NCBI RefSeq assembly: GCF_029533155.1
Contig: NZ_JAIZDB010000017.1
Span: forward strand, 62,001-126,000
Source: Psychrobacillus antarcticus
GTDB taxonomy: Bacteria; Bacillota; Bacilli; Bacillales_A; Planococcaceae
DNA: 64,000 bases
Reading direction: 5' to 3'
Both the position numbers and the translations under genes were made by a program. Below the pieces are notes generated by a model. That model saw only the letters and a list, made by a program, of their open reading frames with translations. It did not search any database and had not been told where the DNA came from. Positions 18,000-26,959 of the stretch are shown piece after piece; position 1 is the stretch's first letter; every line of letters begins with the position of its first letter.

Positions 18000-18815
18000 A
18001 TGGAAACTATACAAAAAGTAAGCAATTATTTAGTGAATCATGCAGAGGATATTATACGAGACATGACAAATACTGCGTTGGAAAATTTAAATATAAAATT
18101 AACGCCGGAAGAGCTAGAACAAGCCATTCAAAAAAACATCCAGTTTTTAATATTATTGTCTGAATCCTTACAAGAAACAGAAGAGTCAGCAGAAGAAGTA
18201 CTGAGATTATGGGGTAAGCAGAACGGTGAAGAAGAAGCGAGGTTGTTTCAGCAGTTTTCTTCCGTTATGAAACCATATGCAGTTAATCGATTATTATTTT
18301 TACAAAAAATTTCTCAAATATCTATGGAGCAGGGGTTATCAACAAAAGATGTTGTGAAAGTAAATAATCGATTTGGTTATTTGATGGATGTAAGTATGAC
18401 AGAAACTATTCATTCGTATGAAATTTATCGTGATAAATTAATGAAGGATCATCAACGCAAAATTAATGAGTTGTCCGCACCAATTGTCCCTATTCAAGAT
18501 GGTGTAGCTATTTTACCGTTAATCGGAGCGATTGATTATACACGGGTTCAGCATTTATTGAATTATGTCATTCCTACCATTCCGGGTTTAAAGGTTGACC
18601 ATCTAATTATTGACTTCAGCGGAATTTTGGCAATAGATTCGGAAATCGCACAGCATATATTCACTATTCACAATGTGCTCGAATTATTAGGCATTCAAGT
18701 GTTATTCTCGGGAATTCGACCTAATTTATCGATGACAATCGTGAAAGCGGGGATTGATTTTACCTGCTTTGATACATATGGAAGTGTAAAACAGGCTATT
18801 AATAGTTTGAGATAA
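18000..18815 (+). CDS. RsbR-like STAS domain protein
   Basis: Probable stressosome-type protein of 271 aa. The N-terminal 130 residues are alpha-helical, like the non-haem globin domain of RsbR paralogues. The C-terminal STAS domain runs from about residue 155 and includes LIIDFSGILAIDSEIAQHIF and the FSGIRPNLSMTIV segment; the phospho-site position that is Thr in RsbRA appears as Ser here. The upstream-open frame starts at TTG 17964, but ATG 18000 has TTGGAG at good spacing. It is not beside rsbS/rsbT, so it is a stand-alone paralogue; a role in general stress signalling is inferred. Confidence 0.82.
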   Translation: METIQKVSNYLVNHAEDIIRDMTNTALENLNIKLTPEELEQAIQKNIQFLILLSESLQETEESAEEVLRLWGKQNGEEEARLFQQFSSVMKPYAVNRLLFLQKISQISMEQGLSTKDVVKVNNRFGYLMDVSMTETIHSYEIYRDKLMKDHQRKINELSAPIVPIQDGVAILPLIGAIDYTRVQHLLNYVIPTIPGLKVDHLIIDFSGILAIDSEIAQHIFTIHNVLELLGIQVLFSGIRPNLSMTIVKAGIDFTCFDTYGSVKQAINSLR

Positions 18816-18830
18816 TAGAATGTAGTTTAT

Positions 18831-18863
18831 CCAATCCTTTTTGTGAGGGATTGGATTTTTTTT
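18831..18863 (+). terminator. terminator of the STAS gene
   Basis: CCAATCC / GGATTGG stem followed by eight T. Confidence 0.88.
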
Positions 18864-18922
18864 ATAGATTAAATTATGTGTGCTGCATAGGAACAAGCTA
18901 TTAAGCGTCCTTCTGTTTTGAG

Positions 18923-19040
18923 TTTACTTGCGGTCGCTTGTTGGATACTTGCGGTCGCTGTGGAGGTACCGGTGGATTGTCGGCGTATACTGGCGGTTCA
19001 TCTTGGTTTACTTGCGGTTGATGGCGATTTACTTGCGAAG
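18923..19040 (+). repeat. 21-bp-phased TTTACTTGCGG array, 6 units
   Basis: The words TACTTGCGG, TACTTGCGG, TACCGGTGG, TACTGGCGG, TACTTGCGG and TACTTGCGA start at 18925, 18946, 18967, 18988, 19009 and 19030, every interval exactly 21. The roughly 10 bases between words are unrelated from unit to unit. It lies after the terminator of the STAS gene, in a 527-bp spacer that has no gene. Confidence 0.85.
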
Positions 19041-19050
19041 TGGGGATTTA

Positions 19051-19130
19051 TTCCAATTTGTGACCCCCAGTGTTAGCCACAAATTGGAAAGCATTTGAGT
19101 CTAACAAAGGGGCGGGGTCGGGCCGGGGGT
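19051..19130 (+). other. strong hairpin with possible pseudoknot
   Basis: Perfect 12-bp stem TTCCAATTTGTG (19051) / CACAAATTGGAA (19078) with a 15-base loop. Loop bases TGTTAG are complementary to CTAACA at 19102, and loop ACCCCC to GGGGGT near 19125, so a pseudoknot is possible. No downstream T-run. Function unknown. Confidence 0.5.
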
Positions 19131-19164
19131 GCTCCTATAAAGAAGCAGAATAGCAAATGAAAAT

Positions 19165-19275
19165 GCATCTTTAAAAAATAAACGATAATTATATAGCGAT
19201 AAGACTGTCCAAAGCCCTCAAAAAACAGTAGAAACAGGTTTAGATCCTAAAGAACCGGGAGTTTTTTGTATTCCT
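19165..19275 (+). repeat. module C, truncated copy 2
   Basis: Lacks the left arm of the module's main hairpin but keeps GCATCTTTAAAAAATA, the conserved CTGTCCAAAGCCCT stretch and CAGTAGAAACAGGTTTAG. The closing terminator-like hairpin is degraded. Confidence 0.65.
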
Positions 19276-19342
19276 GTTTAATTTTCCTTTGCCTAGGGTA
19301 ACTAATTTATATGAACATAGTTGAATAGAAGGAGGAGAGAGT

Positions 19343-21091
19343 ATGCTAGATCGTTATTATTGGAATGATACATTATCTTACTTACCAGAGTTAGTAGTTG
19401 CAATACTTGTACTTATTATTGGATTTATCGTGGCGAAAGTATTGGAAAATGCTACTCACAAATTATTAAGAAAGTTTCGGGTAAATGAACGATTAGGAAA
19501 TACGAAGTCCAAATGGACCGTAGAGAAGGTTATTAGTAAGGTTGTATTTGTAATCGTGTTGATCTTAGCACTAGTTTTATTCTTTAATATATTGAATCTG
19601 AATTCGATGGCAGCACCACTCGTTTCCATGTATTCTGGATTGACTGGAGCTTTCTTGAATATATTGAAAGCTGCTTTGATTTTACTATTTGCTTGGGTAT
19701 TAGCTACTGTCGTGAAAAAAGCAATACAAATGGCTGGATCAAAGCTCCATCTGAATAAATATTCGGAGAAGGCAGGAATCGACGCAAAACCTGAAGATCA
19801 GGCAAAGTGGACGGATACTGCAGCAAAGGTTGCGTATTATTTAATATTCCTTTTGTTCATTCCAGCAGTATTGAATGCATTAGGAATTAATGGATTAAGT
19901 GGACCTTTTGAAGGAATGCTCGCAAGTTTCTTTAACTTTATACCGAAGTTAATATCAGCTGCAATTGTATTTGCAATCGGTTGGTTTATAGCGAAACTAG
20001 TTCGAAACCTACTAGAAAAGCTATTACAATCAGCGGGAGCAGATCGTTTAGCAGATAAATGGAAACTATCCTCGTTTGTAGAGGGTACTAGTCTATCCAA
20101 AATTGTAGGCATTATAGCATTTGTTTTAATCATGATTCCAGTATCCATTACAGCGCTAGAGATATTAGATTTAGAAGGTATTTCTGGACCAGCTATTGCC
20201 ATGTTGAATGATGTCATGACGATGCTACCGAAGATTTTCGTAGCAATTGTGCTCGTACTAGTTGGTATAGTTGCCGCTAAATGGGTGAAGGATATTGTTG
20301 TATCGTTACTAGAAAAATTAGGTGTGAATTCTATTTTTGGAAAAATGGGATTCCAATCTGCTAATGGAGCAGCACCTTCGTTTGCAACTTTAATAGGGAC
20401 GATTGTGCAAGTCGTTATTATCTTGTTATTCGTTGTAGAGGCACTTCAATTATTAGAGTTAGACTTTATGGTGACACTTGCGACAGGAATATTTGCTTAC
20501 TTGCCTTCCGTAATTGCAGCGATTATTATTCTAGCAGTAGGATTCTGGTTAGCTAGTTTAGCAGAAAAAATAGTTGGAAACGTGATGACACATTCATCTG
20601 GAACACCACATTTCCTTCGTTACGTAGCAAAATATGCAATCTTAGCATTTGCGTTTTTCATGGCATTAGACCAATTAGGTATTGCGGCTTCTATAATTAA
20701 CGCAGCATTCATCCTGATTCTTGGAGGAGTAGCATTAGCGTTCGGGCTTGCATTTGGACTTGGAGGCCGTGAGCATGCTGCAAAATATTTAACGAAGATA
20801 GAAAGAAGTTTAAATGACGCAGAAGTTTCCAAAGAAAAATATCAACAAGAAAAAGAATCAATGAAAGAATCAATTAAAGAGAACTTTCAAGATCCTACTA
20901 AAGCAGAACAAAGCTTAAAAGGGACAAGCGCTCATATGGATGAAGTGAGTCCTATTCAGGAAGTGGATGTAAATGAAGTAAATCCGGCTCATGAGCAAGA
21001 TTCACCAAGCACCGGTTATAATATCCCATCGACAGATGATCTTCATCCATTTGAAGACCTACCGCCGATAGACGATAGTAAAGACGAATAA
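19343..21091 (+). CDS. mechanosensitive ion channel-like multi-helix protein
   Basis: Integral membrane protein, 582 aa, built from repeated hydrophobic units. A segment of the form LPELVVAILVLIIGFIVAK recurs near residues 14, 200, 300 and 395 (for example FIPKLISAAIVFAIGWFIAK), which is the conserved TM-helix repeat of the CmpX/MscS-related family. The last 110 residues are hydrophilic and acidic, likely cytoplasmic. GAAGGAGGAGAG precedes the ATG. A terminator follows. It should act as a small-conductance tension-gated channel; that is family inference. Confidence 0.82.
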   Translation: MLDRYYWNDTLSYLPELVVAILVLIIGFIVAKVLENATHKLLRKFRVNERLGNTKSKWTVEKVISKVVFVIVLILALVLFFNILNLNSMAAPLVSMYSGLTGAFLNILKAALILLFAWVLATVVKKAIQMAGSKLHLNKYSEKAGIDAKPEDQAKWTDTAAKVAYYLIFLLFIPAVLNALGINGLSGPFEGMLASFFNFIPKLISAAIVFAIGWFIAKLVRNLLEKLLQSAGADRLADKWKLSSFVEGTSLSKIVGIIAFVLIMIPVSITALEILDLEGISGPAIAMLNDVMTMLPKIFVAIVLVLVGIVAAKWVKDIVVSLLEKLGVNSIFGKMGFQSANGAAPSFATLIGTIVQVVIILLFVVEALQLLELDFMVTLATGIFAYLPSVIAAIIILAVGFWLASLAEKIVGNVMTHSSGTPHFLRYVAKYAILAFAFFMALDQLGIAASIINAAFILILGGVALAFGLAFGLGGREHAAKYLTKIERSLNDAEVSKEKYQQEKESMKESIKENFQDPTKAEQSLKGTSAHMDEVSPIQEVDVNEVNPAHEQDSPSTGYNIPSTDDLHPFEDLPPIDDSKDE

Positions 21092-21100
21092 TAAGAATTG

Positions 21101-21136
21101 GCTTCAGCGGGAAATAATCTCGCTGGAGCTTTTTTT
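21101..21136 (+). terminator. terminator of the channel-like gene
   Basis: GCTTCAGCG / CGCTGGAGC stem followed by seven T. Confidence 0.88.
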
Positions 21137-21152
21137 ATGGTAGTCCGAAGTC

Positions 21153-21270
21153 TTTCAACCGTTTCATACGTGGATTCGACCGATTATCCGTGCGATTCAA
21201 CCGATTTTCAGACAGATTCGACCGATTATCAGTAGTTACCGACCGATTCTTGAACTTATTCAACCGATTC
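21153..21270 (+). repeat. 21-bp-phased ATTCRACCGATT array, 6 units
   Basis: ACCG, within ATTCRACCGATT-like words, starts at 21158, 21179, 21200, 21221, 21242 and 21263: every interval is exactly 21. The intervening bases differ. The word is unrelated to that of the other three arrays but the period is identical. It lies just after the terminator of the upstream gene; the remainder of the spacer to 21477 shows only a promoter-like TATGTATAAT at 21397-21406. Confidence 0.85.
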
Positions 21271-21477
21271 ACCCTTTTAAAATGGAAATTCTCTAACCGT
21301 GTAGGTCATCGATCAATTATCTTCTACCATCGATTGATTCATCTTTTTAGAGAGTCTTAATCTCCTCATATAATTAGTTATGATTTCTCTACTAATTATG
21401 TATAATAGTATTAAAGTATAAATATTCTTTATTTTCACAATATTCATACATATATATGTTTGAAAAGGGGGAGTAGC

Positions 21478-22971
21478 ATGTTAGTTTCAGAGAGATTGGC
21501 ATATTTAGCAAAGGAACAACCATCGAAAATCATTACTTCTTTTAAAGGTAGGGAGACAAGCTACGAAGATTTATTCGAGCAAGCTAAACGTCTTGCGGGA
21601 TACTTTCAATCGAAAGGGTATGAGCAAGAAGACATCATAGCCGTGTATTTGATAAACTCAGATTATTTTTTGACGTGTTATTATGCCTGTCAGCTAGGTG
21701 GTTTCACGATTTTACCGATTAATACAAAGTTAACTGCACCGGAAGTAGATTATATAGTGACCCATTCTGAGGCAAAGGCCTTCATATATGATGCTCGTTT
21801 AAAGAATATATTAAACGACCTACCAGAAACGATGGATAGTTTCGAAGATGTTCTATGTTTAGGGCAGGAGGACACGCTACTCAGAGTATTAAATGATGAA
21901 AACTTATCATTTAATGAAGTAAAGGTGGATGCAAATACTACGACGGTCATCTTTTACACATCTGGTACGACTGGTAAGCCAAAAGGGGTTATGCTATCGG
22001 CAGCAAATGTTCGTGCGACCGCGAAACTTTACGTTGAAGCACTCGAATTAAACTCAACCGATCGTATGCAAATTGTAGCTCCTCTTTTTCATTGTGCAGC
22101 AAGTCATGTGTTTAGTATTCCAGTTATTTATGCTGGTGGAACTGTCGTTATTGAAGAAGGTTTTTCTCCAGAACAAACGATGGATACATTGGAGCAAGAG
22201 AAAATTACGGTCTTCTTTGGTGTGCCAGCGATGTATAGTATTTTATTGAATAGCTCTAAAATGGAAACGCTCGACTTATCTAATCTAAGATTATTTACAT
22301 ATGGTGCTGCTCCTATGCCATTTGAGTTAATCCGCAAAGTAAAATCACTATTCCCGGAAGTGAAAGTCCAAAATATATATGGGCAAACAGAAAACTCTCC
22401 AGCGGCAACAACATTGAAGGATCATTATGCCCTGGATAAAGTAGGATCTGTTGGAGAGCCAGTACCAGGCACACAGGTTCAAGTAGTAGATGAGCATGGC
22501 ATTCCACTCTCTCCTCGTCAGGTAGGAGAAATTGTTGTAAAGGGTCCTCAGGTAATGAAGGGGTATTTAAAAAATGAGGAAGCTACGCGACAGGCAATTA
22601 GAGAAGGCTGGTTATATACCGGCGATTTAGGAAGCATGGATGAAGATGGTTTGTTATATATTGTGGATCGAAAAAAAGATATGATCATCCGCGGTGGGGA
22701 GAACGTATACCCAATAGAAGTGGAAGAGGTTCTTTATGAAATACCTGAAGTACTAGAAGCAGCTGTAATCGGTATCCCCCACAAGGTATATGGGGAGGTT
22801 CCAAAAGCGTTTGTAGTATTGAAAGAAGGCCAAGAACTGACCGCAGAAGATGTTTGGAATAAATGCTCGAAAAGTTTGGCTAAATATAAGCTACCAGTGG
22901 AGGTAGAATTTATAGATAGCTTACCACGCAATGCAAGTGGAAAAGTACTAAAAACTACATTACGAAACTAA
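21478..22971 (+). CDS. acyl-CoA synthetase (class I adenylate-forming enzyme)
   Basis: Activates a carboxylic acid, probably a fatty acid, as acyl-AMP and then acyl-CoA. The 497-aa protein has the P-loop-like signature YTSGTTGKPKGVMLS, the QNIYGQTE motif, GWLYTGDLG, and the C-terminal hinge DRKKDMIIRGGENVYP with the catalytic lysine in NASGKVLK. The frame is open from TTG 21460, but ATG 21478 is preceded by AAAGGGGGAG and matches family length. It stands alone, so the acid is not known from context. Confidence 0.88.
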   Translation: MLVSERLAYLAKEQPSKIITSFKGRETSYEDLFEQAKRLAGYFQSKGYEQEDIIAVYLINSDYFLTCYYACQLGGFTILPINTKLTAPEVDYIVTHSEAKAFIYDARLKNILNDLPETMDSFEDVLCLGQEDTLLRVLNDENLSFNEVKVDANTTTVIFYTSGTTGKPKGVMLSAANVRATAKLYVEALELNSTDRMQIVAPLFHCAASHVFSIPVIYAGGTVVIEEGFSPEQTMDTLEQEKITVFFGVPAMYSILLNSSKMETLDLSNLRLFTYGAAPMPFELIRKVKSLFPEVKVQNIYGQTENSPAATTLKDHYALDKVGSVGEPVPGTQVQVVDEHGIPLSPRQVGEIVVKGPQVMKGYLKNEEATRQAIREGWLYTGDLGSMDEDGLLYIVDRKKDMIIRGGENVYPIEVEEVLYEIPEVLEAAVIGIPHKVYGEVPKAFVVLKEGQELTAEDVWNKCSKSLAKYKLPVEVEFIDSLPRNASGKVLKTTLRN

Positions 22972-22977
22972 TAAAAG

Positions 22978-23019
22978 TGACATTCTACTTCTTAAAAGGA
23001 ATAGAATGTCATTTTTTTT
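22978..23019 (+). terminator. terminator of the acyl-CoA synthetase gene
   Basis: TGACATTCTA / TAGAATGTCA stem followed by eight T. Confidence 0.92.
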
Positions 23020-23085
23020 GTTTCTCCAAATAACTCGCTAGCTCGAGCTTGCAAAATTCATGTACAAGCGTGATCATTCAAATAT

Positions 23086-23119
23086 AAAAAAGCTTTCGGA
23101 GAAAAAATCCGAAAGCTTT
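23086..23119 (-). terminator. terminator of the fruRKA operon
   Basis: On the minus strand AAAGCTTTCGGA / TCCGAAAGCTTT with a T-run after it, 12 bases beyond the fruA stop. Confidence 0.9.
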
Positions 23120-23130
23120 AGTGTATTGCA

Positions 23131-25047
23131 TTATACAGCAATTACGATTTTCTTTTTCAGGAAACCAAGGGTTATAGCAGTAATAAAGGATCCCACGAGA
23201 ATGGCGAATATATACATTAGTATATTTATCGCTCCCCCATCAACGAGGCCGATAACAAAAATTCCACCGTGAGGAGCCCGCAAGCCAATGTCAAACAGCA
23301 TTACCAATGCACCGGTAACTGCGGCTCCGGCAACAGAAGCCGGGATAACGCGTGCCGGATCTGCTGCTGCAAACGGAATAACACCTTCTGTAATAAAGCT
23401 AGCACCGAGCACATAAGCTGTCTTGCCGGCTTCACGTTCAGTTTTTGTGAATTTATTTTTGAAAAGTGTGGTAGAAATCGCTACGCCGAGTGGCGGAACC
23501 ATTCCTGCTGCCATGACAGTAGCAATGAAATTAAAGTTTTGTGCATCAAGCATAGCAATGCCGAATGTATAAGCGGCTTTATTGATAGGACCGCCCATAT
23601 CAATAGCCATCATGCCCCCTAGAAGTAATCCGACAAGCACTAGATTAGTACCGCCGAGGCTTTCAAGAAAACTTGAAATGCCTGTATAGACTTTGGTCAA
23701 TTCAGGATTGACTAACATCATGATTATTCCAGTAATGGCAATTGAAAACACGGGGAAGAACAATACGGGATTTAACCCTTCAAGTGAACTAGGAAGTCTT
23801 GAAAATACTTTTTTGACTAACAGCGTAACATAACCAGCGAGGAACCCGGCAATCAGTCCACCAAGAAATCCGGAACCACCACTTGCTCCTTCAACGCCTG
23901 TTACGGTAATAGCAAGCAGTCCGCCGACCATTCCAGGCGCAAATCCCGGTCGCTCAGCAATACTCATCGCGATAAATCCGGCTAGAACAGGCACCATTAG
24001 GAAGAAGGCATTGCCGCCACCAATGGTATTTAGCATAGCAGCGAATTCATTGTATTCAGGACTGTCAGGATTTGAAGCATTTATGCCCCAGAAAAACGAT
24101 ATGGCAATTAGAATACCCCCACCGACGACAAATGGTAGCATATTGGATACACCGTTCATTAAATGTTTGTAAAACCCGCCTTTGCCTTCACTAGAGGATG
24201 CTTCATCTTTTGATTTGTCATGCTTATAGATTGGTGCATCTTGGTTCACCGCTCGATTCAGTAAATCGTCTGTTTCGTAAATCGCTTTGCCGACAGCAGT
24301 CTGGATGACATGTTTTCCATCGAAACGAGCCATATCCACTTTGGTATCTGCTGCCACGATAATGGCTTCAGCTTCTGTAATTTCTGCTTCGGTTAGCCGA
24401 TTTTTCACACCACTAGAGCCATTGGTTTCCACTTTCAGCGTAATACCAAGTTCTTTTGCGCGTTCATTGAGTTTTTCTGCCGCCATATAGGTATGGGCAA
24501 TTCCTGTCGGACAGGCTGTAACCGCTAGAATCTTTTTAGCGGATGAACCAGGTACAGCCTTTTCTTCCAATGCATCTTCTGGCCCTTCGGCTTCCGCCTC
24601 TTTATCTGTAATCGCTTGCAAAACTTGCTGTTTCGAACTGGCTGCAAGAATACGTGAGCGGAATCTTTCATCCATTAAAAATGTCGCGAGTCTTGACAAG
24701 GCTTCCAGATGATCATCGTTGGCACCTTCAGAGGCTGCGATCATGAAAAACAGATGAGCGGGTTGGCCATCCAATGATTCATAGTCGAGGCCATGTTCAG
24801 ATCTGCCGAATGCAATGGCTGGAGCTTTGACTGCTACTGACTTGGCATGAGGAATCGCTATACCTTCTCCGATACCTGTAGTACTCTGATTTTCACGCGC
24901 TAGGATATCCTTCAGGAACGCTTGTCGATCCACTAGTTTTCCGGCCTGTTCCAATTGTCCTGTCAACTCTTCAAGAACCTGTTGTTTTGAAGTGGCATCT
25001 AAATTCAGTATAATTGTTTCTGCTGTCAATAATTGTGTGATTTTCAT
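23131..25047 (-). CDS. fruA: PTS fructose transporter subunit IIABC
   Basis: Imports fructose while phosphorylating it to fructose-1-phosphate. One 638-aa polypeptide carries EIIA (phospho-His67 in IAIPHAKSV), EIIB (phospho-Cys179 in LAVTACPTGIAHT) and a C-terminal EIIC of about eight membrane helices from residue 300 on. It is the last gene of fruR-fruK-fruA, 16 bases after fruK, which uses its product. A terminator follows. Confidence 0.95.
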   Translation of the reverse strand: MKITQLLTAETIILNLDATSKQQVLEELTGQLEQAGKLVDRQAFLKDILARENQSTTGIGEGIAIPHAKSVAVKAPAIAFGRSEHGLDYESLDGQPAHLFFMIAASEGANDDHLEALSRLATFLMDERFRSRILAASSKQQVLQAITDKEAEAEGPEDALEEKAVPGSSAKKILAVTACPTGIAHTYMAAEKLNERAKELGITLKVETNGSSGVKNRLTEAEITEAEAIIVAADTKVDMARFDGKHVIQTAVGKAIYETDDLLNRAVNQDAPIYKHDKSKDEASSSEGKGGFYKHLMNGVSNMLPFVVGGGILIAISFFWGINASNPDSPEYNEFAAMLNTIGGGNAFFLMVPVLAGFIAMSIAERPGFAPGMVGGLLAITVTGVEGASGGSGFLGGLIAGFLAGYVTLLVKKVFSRLPSSLEGLNPVLFFPVFSIAITGIIMMLVNPELTKVYTGISSFLESLGGTNLVLVGLLLGGMMAIDMGGPINKAAYTFGIAMLDAQNFNFIATVMAAGMVPPLGVAISTTLFKNKFTKTEREAGKTAYVLGASFITEGVIPFAAADPARVIPASVAGAAVTGALVMLFDIGLRAPHGGIFVIGLVDGGAINILMYIFAILVGSFITAITLGFLKKKIVIAV

Positions 25048-25063
25048 CCTGTCACATCCTTTA

Positions 25064-25975
25064 TCAGATTGGGGTGATTTCTACCTGTTTAAGTAATACT
25101 TCGACGCCTTGTTGATCGCATAAATCTGAACGGAAGGCAGTGGCGCTTCCGCTTGCAACACCGTAACGAAAAGCTATTTCAGGATCTTCGTCTTTTGAAT
25201 AGGAAGCAATAAAACCAGAAACGAGCGAATCGCCTGATCCTACTGTATTGATGACAAGACCAATCGGCGCTTTTGCGCTTAAAGATAGATCTTTGGTAAC
25301 AAGTAAAGCCCCGTCACCGCCCATTGAGACGATGACATGTTTGATGCCATTCTCCAAAAGCCTTTTAGCATAATAATGTGCATCATTTATATCGGTTATT
25401 TCGGTATCGAATAACTCCCCCAGTTCCTCTAGGTTCGGCTTGATCAAAAAGCAGGGTACTTTTGTCAGTTTTTTCAGCGCCGGACCGGAAGTATCAAGTA
25501 CAAAATGCACTTCGTTCTCCATACAGATTTCAGCAAGGTCGAGAAAATAGCTAACTGGTATGGAATTAGGAAGACTGCCAGCAAGAATGAACCAATCTCC
25601 TTTTTTCATGGCTTTTACTTTATTTGTAAGAACCAGTAATTGTTGCTCCGTCAATTCTGGACCAGGTCCGTTTAATTCTGTTTCTTTATCTGACTTGATT
25701 TTTATATTTATCCGGGTTATTTGTGAAGTCTCAATAAAATCAGTATCTACCTCTTCTTTTTGAAGGAAATCTTCTATATATTTGCCCGTAAAGCCACCTG
25801 TAAATCCTAGTGCTTTGCTCTTAACACCAAGTCTGTTCAATACTCGTGAAACATTAATACCCTTACCGCCCGGATAGTAATACACCTCTTCTGAGCGGTT
25901 TAGTTTCCCGTTTTCGAAAGCAGGAAGGTAAACTGTATAATCGATTGATGGTGTGATTGTGCAAGTATAAATCAT
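25064..25975 (-). CDS. fruK: 1-phosphofructokinase
   Basis: Converts fructose-1-phosphate from FruA into fructose-1,6-bisphosphate, feeding glycolysis. It is a PfkB-family kinase of 303 aa; the N-terminal GGKGINVSRVL substrate loop and the C-terminal NTVGSGDSLVSGF catalytic/anion-hole motif are present (GSGD in place of the common GAGD). Its ATG overlaps the fruR stop by four bases, so the two are translationally coupled. Confidence 0.95.
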   Translation of the reverse strand: MIYTCTITPSIDYTVYLPAFENGKLNRSEEVYYYPGGKGINVSRVLNRLGVKSKALGFTGGFTGKYIEDFLQKEEVDTDFIETSQITRINIKIKSDKETELNGPGPELTEQQLLVLTNKVKAMKKGDWFILAGSLPNSIPVSYFLDLAEICMENEVHFVLDTSGPALKKLTKVPCFLIKPNLEELGELFDTEITDINDAHYYAKRLLENGIKHVIVSMGGDGALLVTKDLSLSAKAPIGLVINTVGSGDSLVSGFIASYSKDEDPEIAFRYGVASGSATAFRSDLCDQQGVEVLLKQVEITPI

Positions 25976-26724
25976 TCGTGCACCACCTTTACTGAAGTTT
26001 TTTTTCTGAAAATATCCAAAGTTTCTGTCGGTATACTATCGATAATTAGCATGGCGTTTTCTAGGTCCATGATTTTAGCAAAACTGACTTGATTGATTTT
26101 AGAATGATCAGCAAGCACAAAGGATTTTCTAGACAAGGAACTTGCCAATTGTTTGATCGCTGCTTCTTCAGGATCCGGTGTTGTATAACCGTATTCTTCA
26201 TGAAGACCATTGACACCGAGAAAACAGATGTCAAAACGATAATTTTTTATAGCTTGTACCGTTTGAGAACCGACAAAAGCACTCGTTTTCGACTTATACA
26301 ATCCTCCGGTCAAATAAGTTTTAATGCCATATTCGTTTAATGCATCAACGAGATTAAGTCCATTAGTTACGACAACCAGGTCTTTGTTCTCAAGAAATGG
26401 AATCATTTGAAAAGTAGTAGTACCAGCATCTAAAAAGATGCTGTCTCCTTTTTTGATCAGTTCTGCGGCGGCTTGTGCGACTTGGACTTTCTCGGAAAGA
26501 TTCTGCGTAGATTTTTCCGTTAAGCTTTGTTCTTTTAGAATGTGCCCGGTCAGAATAGCGCCACCAAAGACACGTTCAAGTTTTTGCTGGCTTTCAAGTT
26601 CAGTTAAATCTCTTCGAATTGTCGATTCGGAAGCTGCTGTTTCTTCTACCAACTCTTGAATTTTCACTGTTCGTTTTTTTTCTAGTTTTTTTAAAATATA
26701 AGCGTGTCGCTCATTTGTTAGCAA
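25972..26724 (-). CDS. fruR: DeoR-family regulator of the fructose operon
   Basis: DeoR-type repressor, about 250 aa. The N-terminal helix-turn-helix is VEETAASESTIRRDLTELE, followed by the sugar-phosphate isomerase-like sensor domain with FLDAGTTTFQM. The frame extends to an ATG at 26799, but that would add residues unlike the family; TTG 26724, preceded by GGGTGAT, gives the expected MLTNERHAYIL start. The inducer is probably fructose-1-phosphate (family knowledge). It leads the operon, and five phased TCANTCA words overlap its promoter. Confidence 0.9.
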   Translation of the reverse strand: MLTNERHAYILKKLEKKRTVKIQELVEETAASESTIRRDLTELESQQKLERVFGGAILTGHILKEQSLTEKSTQNLSEKVQVAQAAAELIKKGDSIFLDAGTTTFQMIPFLENKDLVVVTNGLNLVDALNEYGIKTYLTGGLYKSKTSAFVGSQTVQAIKNYRFDICFLGVNGLHEEYGYTTPDPEEAAIKQLASSLSRKSFVLADHSKINQVSFAKIMDLENAMLIIDSIPTETLDIFRKKTSVKVVHE

Positions 26725-26770
26725 GTAATCACCCGCTTTCTTAAATAGAGTTATATTCCTGTTAAAAATA

Positions 26771-26799
26771 ATATTACTTGAAATATCAATCAAAATCAA
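26771..26799 (-). promoter_or_regulatory. candidate fruRKA promoter
   Basis: Minus-strand TTGATT, 17-base spacer, TAATAT, 47 bases before the TTG start. The -35 lies inside the phased repeat. Confidence 0.55.
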
Positions 26800-26832
26800 T
26801 CATAAACAATCACATTCATTCAAAGTCAGTCA
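26786..26832 (-). promoter_or_regulatory. five TCANTCA words phased at 10 bp (probable FruR operator)
   Basis: Plus-strand words TCAATCA, TCAATCA, ACAATCA, TCATTCA and TCAGTCA start at 26786, 26796, 26806, 26816 and 26826. All four intervals are exactly 10 bp, one DNA turn, so the sites face the same side of the helix. They cover the -35 and upstream region of the fruR promoter. Binding by FruR is inferred. Confidence 0.65.
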
Positions 26833-26959
26833 CTTATTTTTAAAAGCAGTTAAAAATCAAATCAAAAAATAAATAGAAATACAAAAATACCCCAGTTCCT
26901 AATGATTTGAGGCATTTTTGTAATAGCATTGTTGCTTTTTTAAAAATAACTACGGATAA

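Noticed and set aside
18923-19040. CRISPR-like reading of the 21-bp arrays
   Set aside because: Repeats are only about 11 bp and degenerate, fillers about 10 bp, no leader and no cas genes in the window.
22128-22337. minus-strand frames inside the acyl-CoA synthetase gene
   Set aside because: Antisense shadows with no start signals.
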